A DNA stretch of 64,000 nucleotides from Caenibius sp. WL. GTDB taxonomy: Bacteria > Pseudomonadota > Alphaproteobacteria > Sphingomonadales > Sphingomonadaceae. The translations under genes were made by a program, and so were the position numbers. Shown in pieces: positions 33,638 to 42,313 of this stretch. Where the stretch lies: the NCBI RefSeq assembly GCF_019803445.1, contig NZ_CP081844.1:124001-188000 (forward strand). Reading direction: 5' to 3'. The notes beneath the pieces were generated by a model. It was not told the DNA's origin and searched no databases. It saw only the letters and a program-made list of their open reading frames with translations. The stretch's first letter is position 1; each line of letters opens with the position of its first letter.

Positions 33638-34855
33638 ATGACTGCACCCGTTGAAAGCCTGCGCTCAAATCTTGCCGGCAGCGGCCCGCCGCTGTTCTTT
33701 CCCGATCCGGAAGTGCCCGCGGTCTTCAATTTCGATCAGGGCCTCGCCGCCCCCGAAACTTTCCCCCGCGAAGATCTCACCCGCCTCGCCAAGCTGGTGC
33801 TGCAACGCGACGGGGCCGAGGTGCTGGACTATTTCGATCCTGACACCGGCTATGAAGAACTCGTCTTCGGCTACAAGGGCCTGCGCGAACAGATCGCCCG
33901 GCGGATCGCGGAAAAGCAAGGCGTCGATCTCGGCCCGCGCGGCGTCATCCTGACATCGGGCTCGGTCCAGGGCATTTCGCTCGCCGTTGCCGGATACATC
34001 AACAAGGGCGATGTGGTGGTCGTCGAAGCCGCGTCCTTCCCTTATGCGCTGCGCTTCATGGAAATGGCGGGGGCGGATATCCGCACCGTGCCGGTGGACG
34101 ACAACGGTATGGATGTCGATGCGCTGGCCGAAATCCTGCGAGCGGAAGGCGGGCGAGTGAAGATGGTCTATACCATCCCCACATTCCAGACGCCGACCGC
34201 CACCGAAATGTCGCTCCCCCGGCGCAAGCAGTTGCTGGCGCTGGCGAAGGAGCACAGCTTCCTCATCATGGAAGACAACGTCTATGGCGACCTGCGCTTT
34301 GCCGGTGAAGATCTGCCGACTTTGCTGAGTCTGGACGATACCGGGCTGGTGATCCAGTGCGGCAGCTTCTCGAAAATCGTCGCCCCGGCGCTCCGGCTCG
34401 GCTGGATCGCCGGGCAGCCCAAGGCGATAGAGGCCCTGGCCGCGGTCCGGCAGGATCTCGGTGTCGGGCAATGGCTGGCGCGGGTGATGGCGGAATATCT
34501 CGCCGAAGGGCTGCTCGATCCGCATATCGCCAAAGCCAATCTGGTCTATAAGTCGAAGGCCGAAACCGCTTCGCGCACGCTGCGGGAACGGTGCGGCGAT
34601 TTCGTCCGCTTCACCGATCCGCAAGGCTCGTTCTACCTCTGGGTGGAGATCGACGAGCGGATCGACTGGGACAAGGCCGCCAAGCTGGCGGAGCGGGAAG
34701 GGATTTTCTTCCGGCCAGGCGAACGGTTCATGAATGACACCGGCGGGCGCCAGTTCCTCCGTCTCGCCTACAGCCATGTGAGCGAGGACGTGATCGCACG
34801 CGGGCTGGAAACGCTGGGCGACATCCTGCGCCAATGCGCGCGGGTCCCGGCATGA
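33638..34855 (+). CDS. PLP-dependent aminotransferase (LysN/MocR-like class I)
   Basis: A 405-residue fold-type I aminotransferase of the group related to 2-aminoadipate transaminase LysN and the enzyme half of MocR regulators, without the DNA-binding part. The Schiff-base lysine is K246 in GSFSKIVAPALRLGW; D213 and Y216 (MEDNVYGDL) hold the cofactor. The GYKGLREQIARR block near residue 80 is typical. GGAAGGGA precedes the ATG. It is the first gene of a tight rightward operon (ATGA overlaps) leading to a lactonase and a flavin monooxygenase, so it may deaminate the operon's substrate. Confidence 0.85.
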   Translation: MTAPVESLRSNLAGSGPPLFFPDPEVPAVFNFDQGLAAPETFPREDLTRLAKLVLQRDGAEVLDYFDPDTGYEELVFGYKGLREQIARRIAEKQGVDLGPRGVILTSGSVQGISLAVAGYINKGDVVVVEAASFPYALRFMEMAGADIRTVPVDDNGMDVDALAEILRAEGGRVKMVYTIPTFQTPTATEMSLPRRKQLLALAKEHSFLIMEDNVYGDLRFAGEDLPTLLSLDDTGLVIQCGSFSKIVAPALRLGWIAGQPKAIEALAAVRQDLGVGQWLARVMAEYLAEGLLDPHIAKANLVYKSKAETASRTLRERCGDFVRFTDPQGSFYLWVEIDERIDWDKAAKLAEREGIFFRPGERFMNDTGGRQFLRLAYSHVSEDVIARGLETLGDILRQCARVPA

Positions 34856-35700
34856 GCGCACCACGCACGCTGGCAAGCGGGTTCGCCTTTCCCGAAGGGC
34901 CGCGCTGGCATCAGGGGCAATTGTGGTTTTCGGACCAGCACGATGGCGCGGTGATCGTGCTCGATCCCGATGGCACGGTGGTGGAACGCATCGCCGTGCC
35001 CGGCGGCCCATCGGGCATGGGCTGGATGCCGGACGGGACGCTGCTCGTCACTTCGATGCACGAGCGGCGCCTCTATCGCCGCGATGCGGAAGGCCAGCTG
35101 GCGGTGCAGGCCGACCTTTCTCCGTTTCACCCCGGCCACAGCAACGACATGGTGGTGGACGCCGCAGGCCGCGCCTATGCGGGCAATATCGGTTATGACT
35201 TCAACGGCGGCGAGGAACCACGCCCGACCTGTATCGCCGCCATCGCACCGGACGGCACGGCGACGATTGCGGCCGACGCGCTCGATTGCCCCAACGGCAC
35301 CGTCATCACGCCCGATGGCAAGACGCTGATCGTCGCGGAATCGATGGGCAACCGTCTAACCGCGTTCGACATCGCCGGCGACGGCACCCTGTCCAACCGG
35401 CGCGTCTTCGCCCAGCTTGGCGATCATATCCCCGATGGCATCTGCCTCGATGCCGAAGGGGCGATCTGGGCCGCATCCCCTTATGCCGGGCAGGTGATCC
35501 GCGTGCGCGAAGGCGGGGCGATCGTGGACAGCGTGACAATCGCCGGGGCCAAGCCTTATGCCTGCATGCTGGGCGGCGCGGACGGCTGCGATCTCTACAT
35601 CTGCTGCGCCAGCGATCACAATCCGCAGGTGACAGTGAAAGACCGCACCGGCCGCATCGACGTGGCCCGCGTGGCCGTGCCGGGGGCAGGCAGGCCATGA
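34852..35700 (+). CDS. SMP-30/gluconolactonase-family lactonase
   Basis: A 282-residue six-bladed beta-propeller of the SMP-30/gluconolactonase/LRE family, metal-dependent lactone hydrolases. Family marks are FAFPEGPRW with the metal-binding glutamate, the central HPGHSNDMVVDAAGRAYAGNIG segment (Asn, Asp), and DHIPDGICLDAEGAIWAA. Start 34852 overlaps the previous stop (ATGA), and its own stop overlaps the next gene in the same way. It would open a lactone formed by an upstream or Baeyer-Villiger-type step. Confidence 0.87.
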   Translation: MSAPRTLASGFAFPEGPRWHQGQLWFSDQHDGAVIVLDPDGTVVERIAVPGGPSGMGWMPDGTLLVTSMHERRLYRRDAEGQLAVQADLSPFHPGHSNDMVVDAAGRAYAGNIGYDFNGGEEPRPTCIAAIAPDGTATIAADALDCPNGTVITPDGKTLIVAESMGNRLTAFDIAGDGTLSNRRVFAQLGDHIPDGICLDAEGAIWAASPYAGQVIRVREGGAIVDSVTIAGAKPYACMLGGADGCDLYICCASDHNPQVTVKDRTGRIDVARVAVPGAGRP

Positions 35701-36905
35701 GCAGCCAACCCATACCCCTTGCGGCCGACACGATCCCTTCGCCCGCGGAACTCGTCGCCCGCGCGCGCGCGCTGATCCCCATGCTGGCCGAACGGGGCGA
35801 ACGGCAGGATGCGGCCTGCCGCATCCTCGACGAAACGATGGCGGACCTGCACGATGCCGGCCTGTTCCGCATTCTCCAGCCGCGCCAATGGGGCGGCTAC
35901 GAACTGGGGCCGGAAACCTTCTACGCGGTGCAGATGGCGCTGGCCGAAGGGGATGTCTCGACCGCATGGGTCTATGGCATCCTCTCGGTCCACAGCTTCC
36001 ATCTCGCGCTGTTCGATCCACGCGCGGCGGCAGACGTGTGGGGCGCAAACGAGCGGGCGCTGGTCGCCTCGCCTTATGCCCCCGGGTCTGCGGTGCCCGA
36101 TGGCGATGGCTACCGCCTGACCGGGCATTGGCGCTTCTCCAGCGGGTGCGAACACAGCGACTGGATCTTCCTTGGCGGGGTGATCGACCGGGGCGCGCCG
36201 ATCACCAATTTCCACGAAGCGGATTACCGCACCTTCCTGCTGCCGCGCGGCGATTTCGAAATCGTCCGCACCTGGCGCACCACCGGGCTGAAAGGCACGG
36301 GAAGCCACGATATCGTGGTCGATGGCGCATTCGTGCCCGAATATCGCACGCACCGCATGTCCGATGCGGCGGCGGGCACCAATCCGGGGCTGGGGCCGGA
36401 CAATCCGCTCTACCGCTATCCTTATTGGCAGGTGTTCCTACGCTCCGTCTCCACCTCTGCCATCGGCGGGTTGCAGGGTATGGTCGACGCCTTCATCCGC
36501 TACGGCTCCGCCCGCACGGGCAGCTCCGGCGTGCCCACCGCCGCCGATCCCGATGCCGCGCTGGCACTGGCCGAAGCGGTGGCCGCGATTGCCGAGATGA
36601 AAGGCACGCTGGAACGCAATTTTGCGCGCATGGCCGAGGGGGTGGCAGGCGGCGAACCACTTTCGGAGCATGAGCGGCGGTTGTTCAAGTTCCAGGCCGC
36701 CATGGTGCCGCAACGCTGCCTCGATCTCGCATCGCGGCTGTTCACGGCGAGCGGGGGGACTGGCGTGTTCGCCAGTCAGCCGTTCGGCCGGTTTTACAAC
36801 GATTTGATGGTGATGGGGAACCACTTCGCCAACCAGTATCGCCCTGTCGGGCGCAAATGGGGCGAAGCGATGATGGGCCTGCCCAATCACGATCCGGTAC
36901 TGTGA
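35697..36905 (+). CDS. Flavin-dependent monooxygenase of the acyl-CoA-dehydrogenase fold (HsaA-like)
   Basis: A 402-residue protein with the acyl-CoA dehydrogenase fold of two-component monooxygenases such as HsaA, HpaB-group and related enzymes: N-terminal helices with LFRILQPRQWGGYELGPETF, the mid-domain GHWRFSSGCEHSDWIFLGG, and the C-terminal FGRFYNDLMVMGNHFANQYRPVGRKWG-type block. These use reduced flavin from a separate reductase to hydroxylate a phenol or similar ring. No reductase is in the operon. Starts at 35697 with an ATGA overlap; the longer open frame on its left is out of phase with the lactonase. Confidence 0.83.
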   Translation: MSSQPIPLAADTIPSPAELVARARALIPMLAERGERQDAACRILDETMADLHDAGLFRILQPRQWGGYELGPETFYAVQMALAEGDVSTAWVYGILSVHSFHLALFDPRAAADVWGANERALVASPYAPGSAVPDGDGYRLTGHWRFSSGCEHSDWIFLGGVIDRGAPITNFHEADYRTFLLPRGDFEIVRTWRTTGLKGTGSHDIVVDGAFVPEYRTHRMSDAAAGTNPGLGPDNPLYRYPYWQVFLRSVSTSAIGGLQGMVDAFIRYGSARTGSSGVPTAADPDAALALAEAVAAIAEMKGTLERNFARMAEGVAGGEPLSEHERRLFKFQAAMVPQRCLDLASRLFTASGGTGVFASQPFGRFYNDLMVMGNHFANQYRPVGRKWGEAMMGLPNHDPVL

Positions 36906-36975
36906 TGCGGGCTGTGCCTTGGGCCTGCCCCACCCCTGCAAGCCCGGTGCAACGATAGAACGAGGGAACTGAGAC

Positions 36976-37689
36976 ATGGAAAAGGCGGTCTATGCCCTGT
37001 GGCATGATGGCGCACAGAGCCGCGAAGCGTTCAACGCCGTGCTGCGCGGCCCGGTGGCGGAGCGGCTTGTGGCCGAAGGCGTGCGCGGGCTGCGGCTCAA
37101 CCTGATCGACGATCATGTGGCCCCCGCCGCCGGGCTGGTGCAGGCTCGGACCAGGCCGCAGATGCAGGCGGTGGTGCAGGTCTGGCTCGACTGCGCGCAT
37201 GACGAATTCCGGGCCGGTATCGATGCCGTTCTCGAAAGCGCCTCGGCCCGCATGGCGGCGTGGCTGGTCACCGAATCCCAGCCCATCGTCAACACTCTGC
37301 ACCCGCCGCAACAGGGCCAGCGGACGGAGGGGTTTTCTGAACTCGTCTTCCTTACCCGCCCGGCGCATCTGACGTATGAAGGCTGGCGAAAAATCTGGCA
37401 TGAAAGCCATACCCGCGTCGCCATCGATACGCAGAGCACGTTCGAATACATCCAGAATACCATCGTGCGCCCGCTGACCTACGCCGCCGCACCCTATGAT
37501 GCGATGATCGAGGAATGTTTCCCCGCCGCCGCGATGGACCAGCCGGAAGCGTTTTACGATGCGGTGGGCGATGCCGCGCGGCACAAGCGCCATCACGATG
37601 CGATGATGGAAAGCTGCCATCGCTTCATCGATTACCGGCGGATCGATGTGATACCCACCAGCCAGTACGATATCAAACCCCTGTTCTGA
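36976..37689 (+). CDS. EthD-domain protein
   Basis: A 237-residue protein with EthD-like ferredoxin folds. The C-terminal half has VFLTRPAHLTYEGWRKIWHESHTRVAIDTQSTFEYIQN-like sequence (EthD: W-x-HT-x9 and an FxYxQN strand); the N-terminal half (ALWHDGAQ...FNAVLRGPVAERL) looks like a second, weaker repeat. EthD-like proteins accompany oxygenases and may catalyse dearomatisation, cyclisation or decarboxylation, or act as helpers. GAGGGAA lies before the ATG. It is 70 bases after the flavin monooxygenase and 44 before the Rieske gene. Confidence 0.75.
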   Translation: MEKAVYALWHDGAQSREAFNAVLRGPVAERLVAEGVRGLRLNLIDDHVAPAAGLVQARTRPQMQAVVQVWLDCAHDEFRAGIDAVLESASARMAAWLVTESQPIVNTLHPPQQGQRTEGFSELVFLTRPAHLTYEGWRKIWHESHTRVAIDTQSTFEYIQNTIVRPLTYAAAPYDAMIEECFPAAAMDQPEAFYDAVGDAARHKRHHDAMMESCHRFIDYRRIDVIPTSQYDIKPLF

Positions 37690-37733
37690 CCGGCACAGAC
37701 CCAGCGGCACAGGCCCAGGCGGAGAAAAGCACC

Positions 37734-38834
37734 ATGGCACAGACAGCAGATTACAGCCTCGGCCCGCATACGTTCCCGCGCGGCTGGTTCATGATCGCCC
37801 GCGCGGACGAACTGGCGGCCAAACCGTTGCCGTTGCGCTATTTCGCGCGCGATTTCGTGCTCTATCGCGGGGAAAGCGGGCGCCCCTATCTGGTCGATGC
37901 CTATTGCCCCCACGCAGGTGCGCATCTGGCGAAGAACAGCACGTCCTATATCGTGCGCGACGGGGAACAGGTGGAAGGCGAAGCGATCCGTTGCCCGTTC
38001 CACGGCTGGCGCTTCGGCCCCGATGGTCAGTGCGACGATATCCCCTATGGCCCCTGCGTGATTCCGAAGGCCGCGCGGATCAAGACCTGGCCGGTGGAAG
38101 AGTGTGGCGGGATTATCTGGATGTGGTTCGACGAGGAAGGGGGCGAACCCGATATGGCCCTGCCCCCCTTTGCCGAATGGGATATGGGCGATCAGGGCTG
38201 GGTCCGCTGGCAGCTCGACGATTTCGGGCAACTGGCCACGCATCCCACGGAAATCGTCGATAACATGGCCGATATCGGCCACATGTCCCCGATTCACGGC
38301 AGCCGCAACCTGATCTATTTCGACAACGAATTCGCCGGAACCAAAGTCAGCCAAAGCTTCTGGGCCGGGCACCGCACGCTGGTGGACAACGATCCCGACG
38401 CCGTGCTCAGCAGCGAGGCGTTCTATACCGGCCCGGCCATCCTGCAGGCGCGGCTGGGCGGGCAGCATCCCTCTGTCATGGTGATTGCGCATACCCCGGT
38501 GGAAGACGGGGTGATCCGCATGCACCACGGGCTGATGGTGAAAATCTCGGACAAACAGCCCACCGCCGAAGAACTGGCCATGGCCCGCGCCTATCAGGAG
38601 GCAAGCCGCGATGCGCTGGCGCAGGATGTCGAAATCTGGATGAACAAGCGCCCGGCGATCAGCATCATGCAGGTGTCATGCGATGGCCCGTTCGGCAAAG
38701 TGCGGGTGTGGTATCAGCAGTTCTACAATCCGCGCGCCAAGGCCGGGGTCTATCAGGCCCGTGTCGATGGGCGCGAAATCCGTATCGGCGAATCCCGGCC
38801 CGCAGGCGCGCTGGAGATCGCCGAAATGGTGTGA
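37734..38834 (+). CDS. KshA-like Rieske monooxygenase, oxygenase component
   Basis: A 366-residue Rieske oxygenase resembling 3-ketosteroid 9alpha-hydroxylase KshA. The cluster ligands are C58 and H60 (CPHAGAH) and C87 and H90 (CPFHGW); the 26-residue gap between the pairs is about ten longer than usual because of an inserted segment. The iron site is N177, D180, H183 and H188 (DNMADIGHMSPIHG), the KshA-type arrangement. GGAG lies nine bases before the ATG at 37734. As last gene of the operon it may supply the second hydroxylation. The reductase partner is not encoded nearby. Confidence 0.86.
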   Translation: MAQTADYSLGPHTFPRGWFMIARADELAAKPLPLRYFARDFVLYRGESGRPYLVDAYCPHAGAHLAKNSTSYIVRDGEQVEGEAIRCPFHGWRFGPDGQCDDIPYGPCVIPKAARIKTWPVEECGGIIWMWFDEEGGEPDMALPPFAEWDMGDQGWVRWQLDDFGQLATHPTEIVDNMADIGHMSPIHGSRNLIYFDNEFAGTKVSQSFWAGHRTLVDNDPDAVLSSEAFYTGPAILQARLGGQHPSVMVIAHTPVEDGVIRMHHGLMVKISDKQPTAEELAMARAYQEASRDALAQDVEIWMNKRPAISIMQVSCDGPFGKVRVWYQQFYNPRAKAGVYQARVDGREIRIGESRPAGALEIAEMV

Positions 38835-38837
38835 AGC

Positions 38838-38857
38838 GGGGTAGGAACCTCTACCCC
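38838..38857 (+). terminator. Terminator at the end of the aminotransferase/Rieske operon
   Basis: GGGGTAG / CTACCCC stem with a 6-base loop directly after the Rieske stop codon, overlapping the 3' end of the convergent thioesterase gene. No U tract. Confidence 0.45.
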
Positions 38858-39768
38858 TCCTCCCCCTCCGGCACCTGCCGCAGCATGAAGTGGCCATAGG
38901 CCGACGCGATCGGCTTGGTCGGATCGTCCTGCCATGCGCGCGCCTCGAATGCCACGATCCGCCGCCCCTGGCGGACGATGGAAACGCTGGCGTAGGTATC
39001 GACCGGGCGGCCGGAACGCAGGTAGTTGATCGTCAAGCCGATCGGTTTGGGCTGTGCCACCACTTCCAGCTGCCGCCGCATCTTGTGCATGGCGGCGGTT
39101 TCGAGGAACGCGCCGATCAGCCCGCCATGAATCGCGGGGAGATAGGCATTGCCGATAATCCGCTTCGAAAAGCGCATGATCGCGATCCCCGGTTCCAGCG
39201 CGTCGATACCAAGGCAGCGGGCAAAAGGGCTGACCGCGAAGGGGCTGGTCGGATCGTCCGGCGTTTCGAGCGAAACAAGGTCCTGAAAGTCCGAAAGATC
39301 GGCCTTCGCGGCATCCATCGTGGTGGAATTGATCATGAAACAACCGGTGGCGGTGGCGACGGGATTGTTTTCGTCATCCTCGTACGCCGTCGCCCGGACG
39401 AAAGCGATGGAGCGGGTGATGCTGTAGCACATCGCATGGGCTTTCAGTTCCATCCCCGGCGTTGAGGCACGCTGGTAATCGATCCTGAGGTCGAGCGTCG
39501 CAATGGGCGTGCGCCCATCGAGCGCCAGTTGCACCGCCATGCCGCAGGTTTCGTCGAGCAGCGTCGTCACCACCCCGCCGTGCAGCACTCCGGTATCGGC
39601 ATAGCCGACGAATTCAGGGCGATAAGGCAGCGTCGCCCAGGCTTCACCAGGCGCTTTGCGCACGACCTGCATTCCGGCCAAACGCCCGAAGTAGGAATGC
39701 CCGCCATCGGTCCGCTTCATGACCTCGTCGAATTCCGGGGTCGGTGCGCTGCCTGCGGTCATCGCCAT
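38851..39768 (-). CDS. Double-hotdog PaaI-type thioesterase
   Basis: A 305-residue protein made of two hotdog domains. The first (about residues 20-140) has GVLHGGVVTTLLDETCGMA, the PaaI-type active-site helix; the second (about 165-295) has AIHGGLIGAFLETAAMH. These hydrolyse acyl-CoA thioesters, and the fused pair is equivalent to a homodimer. AGGA lies seven bases before the ATG at 39768; an open frame extends to 39870 without a ribosome site. It is convergent with the KshA-like gene. Confidence 0.85.
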   Translation of the reverse strand: MAMTAGSAPTPEFDEVMKRTDGGHSYFGRLAGMQVVRKAPGEAWATLPYRPEFVGYADTGVLHGGVVTTLLDETCGMAVQLALDGRTPIATLDLRIDYQRASTPGMELKAHAMCYSITRSIAFVRATAYEDDENNPVATATGCFMINSTTMDAAKADLSDFQDLVSLETPDDPTSPFAVSPFARCLGIDALEPGIAIMRFSKRIIGNAYLPAIHGGLIGAFLETAAMHKMRRQLEVVAQPKPIGLTINYLRSGRPVDTYASVSIVRQGRRIVAFEARAWQDDPTKPIASAYGHFMLRQVPEGEEG

Positions 39769-40018
39769 GCTGTGTTCCTGCTTTCTCAACTGCTTGCCGG
39801 ATCGCCCTGCACCGCAGGTCGATCCGGCGGCGAAGGTTAAAAACTCAGACTCAAGTCCAACATCAGCCACCCCAAGCCGTCAAGCGGAATGTGGCGGAAG
39901 CAACAAGCATGCTTGCGTACCCAAATCGCTCTGAACTTGTTCAGCATGGACGGAACGGGGATAGTAAAATCGCCGCTCTATGGGAACGGTGCGCCGATGA
40001 AGCGCCGCGCCACCCGCG

Positions 40019-40933
40019 TCAGGCGAAAGTGCGCCGGATCACTTCGCCCGCTTTCTCCACTGCCTGGTCGGCTTCGGCGATCGTGCCGAACATGCTGGCG
40101 AAGCCATGGAAAACGCCGGGATATTCGATGTATTCAGCGGCGATGCCCGCATCCTGCAACTGGCGTGCATAGAGCCTGCCGCCATCGCGCAAGGGATCGC
40201 ATTCGGCGGTCATGATCGTGGCCGCGGGCAAGCCGGACAGATCGGCGGCGCGCGACGGCGAAGCCCAGGGATGCGCCCGGTCCGCCGGATCCGGGAGATA
40301 GGCATTGAGGCACAGTTCGGAAAAGTCGCGATCGAGGAAATAGCCTTCGTCGTATTCGCGGGCGGAAGGGAAATCCGTAACCATGTCGGTGCCGGGATAG
40401 ATCAGCAACTGGTGGGCGATAGCCGGCCCGCCTTCATCGCGAATGCGCGCGGCGGTGACGGTGGCAAGAGTGCCGCCCGCGCTGTCGCCCGCCAGCATCA
40501 TCCGCGCGGTATCCAGCCCGTATTGCGCGCCGTTTTCCGCCACCCAGCGCGCGGCGGTGAGCGCATCGTCCACCGCCGCCGGGAAGACGTGTTCGGGCGC
40601 CAGGCGATAATCGACCGAGACCACCGCGCATGCGCCCAGCCGGGCGAGGCGGCTGCAGAGCCGTTCGTGGCTGTCGATCCCGCAGGCGATATAGCCGCCA
40701 CCGTGGTAGAACGCGACGACCGGCTCCGCCGCGCCCGCTTCTTCCCGCCGGTAGATTCGCGCGGGGACGCCTCCGGCATCGACATCCTGCATCGTCACCC
40801 GGTCCGCCGGATCGGCAGGCTGCACCATCTGCGCGCTGTAAGCGCGGAACTCCTGCGCCGTGAGCCCCTGCATCGACGGCATGTTGGCGTTCATGAATGC
40901 AAGGATACCGGCGGAGGTTTCGTTAAGCGGCAT
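40019..40933 (-). CDS. Alpha/beta hydrolase, hormone-sensitive-lipase family esterase
   Basis: A 304-residue esterase. The oxyanion-hole motif HGGG is at 77-80, the nucleophile is S151 in GDSAGG, the acid is the aspartate in ECDPLRD and the histidine that of GVFHGF. These enzymes cleave short-chain esters or lactones. Start 40933 has AGGA eight bases upstream; the frame is open to 41179 but the extra part crosses a palindrome and resembles nothing. It is 122 bases downstream of the luciferase-like gene, with a hairpin between them. Confidence 0.9.
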   Translation of the reverse strand: MPLNETSAGILAFMNANMPSMQGLTAQEFRAYSAQMVQPADPADRVTMQDVDAGGVPARIYRREEAGAAEPVVAFYHGGGYIACGIDSHERLCSRLARLGACAVVSVDYRLAPEHVFPAAVDDALTAARWVAENGAQYGLDTARMMLAGDSAGGTLATVTAARIRDEGGPAIAHQLLIYPGTDMVTDFPSAREYDEGYFLDRDFSELCLNAYLPDPADRAHPWASPSRAADLSGLPAATIMTAECDPLRDGGRLYARQLQDAGIAAEYIEYPGVFHGFASMFGTIAEADQAVEKAGEVIRRTFA

Positions 40934-40990
40934 GGGGCATGTCCTGTCTGAAAGGGATGATGCGCGATCAGCCCGTTTTCCAATCTTATC

Positions 40991-41018
40991 GTCATCCCCG
41001 CCGCACGGCGGGGATGAC
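40991..41018. repeat. Palindromic element / terminator between luciferase-like and esterase genes
   Basis: Perfect 12-base stem GTCATCCCCGCC / GGCGGGGATGAC with loop GCAC. This GTCATCCCCGC form matches a palindrome that I recall as scattered between genes in sphingomonad genomes. It may end the luciferase-like transcript. Confidence 0.6.
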
Positions 41019-41055
41019 GCAAAGCATTTGCGTAACCGGGCGAGCGAGAAAACCC

Positions 41056-42204
41056 CTAGGCCACTTTGGCCTTGGCTTCCTTTTCGCGGAAATGGGGAAT
41101 GATCGTTTCGCCCAGATGGCGAAGCGTTTCCATGATCGCTTCGTGCGGGACGGTGCCCATCTGCATCAGCATCAGGCATTCGTCGGCCCCTGCCGCTTCC
41201 AGCCGTTCGAGATAGGCGATGGCATCCTGCGGCGTGCCATAGGCATGATCGACGTTGTACATATCGGTCGCGGCCGAAGTCACCGGAATCTTCGCTTCGT
41301 GAAGATAAGCCACTAGTGCTTCTTCTTCCTGCTTCACTTCGGCAACGTGGCGGTCTGCGTCCAGATCATCCACGTGGATATCGGGCTTGCCGCCGCCGCC
41401 ATACCAGTGGTGGATCGCCTGAGCGAAGAAGCGCTGTCCGCGCAGACCAATACGCCGCGCCTTTTCCCGGTCGTCGCCAACGATGATCGGGCAACCGACC
41501 GCGAGGTATTCGTTAGGGAAGTAGCCCACCTGATCGGCCGGATTACGGTTGGCGAACGCTTCGCGATAAATCCGGTTGAGTTCCGCCGTTTCTTCCGGCG
41601 AGCTGAAACCCAGCACCATACCGCCCAGCCCGCGCGAACCGGCGACCTTGAGCGATTCCGCCCGCGTCGCCGCCATGAACATCGGCGGGTGCGGGTCCTG
41701 ATAGGGCTTGGGATGGATCGGGCGGCGTGGGATCTTGATGTATTTCCCGTCATGCTCGATCTCGTCCTCCACCATGATCTTGGGGATGAGATACATGCTC
41801 TCGTCGATCATCGGCTGCAGTTCGTCGAGGCGGTAGCCGAACGTGCCCGCTTCCTGTTCCGTTCCGCCCTTGCCGATACCGAAATTGACGCGCCCGCGCG
41901 AAAGGATGTCCAGCGTGGCCACGCGTTCGGCGACTTTCACCGGGTGATTCATCATCGGCGGCAAGCAGACGACGCCATGGCCGATGCGGATGCGGCTGGT
42001 CTTGCCCGCCACGAAAGCCAGGAAGCTTTCCGGCGCGGACATGTGGGCATATTGGGTCAGCGCGTGGTGTTCCACTGCCCAAACCCCATCCAGCCCCATT
42101 TCCTCGGCATAAACGGCTTGTTCGACCGCTTCGAAGAAGGTGCGTTGTTCGGATTCGCGCGAGGTATCCACCATCTGCGCTTCAAAGCAGATCGAAAACT
42201 TCAT
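41056..42204 (-). CDS. LLM-class flavin-dependent oxidoreductase
   Basis: A 382-residue luciferase-like (TIM-barrel) monooxygenase. Typical marks are the AVEHHALTQYAHMSAPESFL segment, HGVVCLPPMMNHPVKVAERVATLDILSRGRVNFGIGKGG-like block for flavin binding, and MFMAATRAESL. Such enzymes use FMNH2 or F420H2. Start 42204 has GGGAG eight bases upstream. A tetR gene is divergent, with a clear inverted repeat between, so expression is probably substrate-induced. Confidence 0.88.
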   Translation of the reverse strand: MKFSICFEAQMVDTSRESEQRTFFEAVEQAVYAEEMGLDGVWAVEHHALTQYAHMSAPESFLAFVAGKTSRIRIGHGVVCLPPMMNHPVKVAERVATLDILSRGRVNFGIGKGGTEQEAGTFGYRLDELQPMIDESMYLIPKIMVEDEIEHDGKYIKIPRRPIHPKPYQDPHPPMFMAATRAESLKVAGSRGLGGMVLGFSSPEETAELNRIYREAFANRNPADQVGYFPNEYLAVGCPIIVGDDREKARRIGLRGQRFFAQAIHHWYGGGGKPDIHVDDLDADRHVAEVKQEEEALVAYLHEAKIPVTSAATDMYNVDHAYGTPQDAIAYLERLEAAGADECLMLMQMGTVPHEAIMETLRHLGETIIPHFREKEAKAKVA

Positions 42205-42224
42205 ACGGACCACTCCCAGTGATG

Positions 42225-42253
42225 TTTATAGCGTTTTTATATCATGCTATAAA
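42225..42253. promoter_or_regulatory. Candidate TetR operator in the luciferase-like/tetR divergent promoter
   Basis: Perfect 8-base inverted repeat TTTATAGC / GCTATAAA around 13 bases of AT-rich sequence, in the 109-base gap between the divergent starts. Size and position fit a TetR-family operator covering both promoters. Confidence 0.55.
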
Positions 42254-42313
42254 TACGAGTCAATCGAGAGGCCAGGGCCGACAAACTGGCGAAAAAACGT
42301 GAGGGACAAGCGC

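Noticed and set aside
35286-35696. Extended N-terminus for the HsaA-like monooxygenase
   Set aside because: The extra codons are an out-of-frame reading of the lactonase gene; ATG 35697 with the ATGA overlap is the natural start.
39904-39944. Palindromes CAAGCATGCTTG and CTGAAC-TT-GTTCAG upstream of the thioesterase; LexA-box idea
   Set aside because: Spacing does not fit the alphaproteobacterial LexA box (GTTC-N7-GTTC), they lie over 130 bases from the start codon, and no SOS gene is present. Chance short palindromes cannot be excluded.
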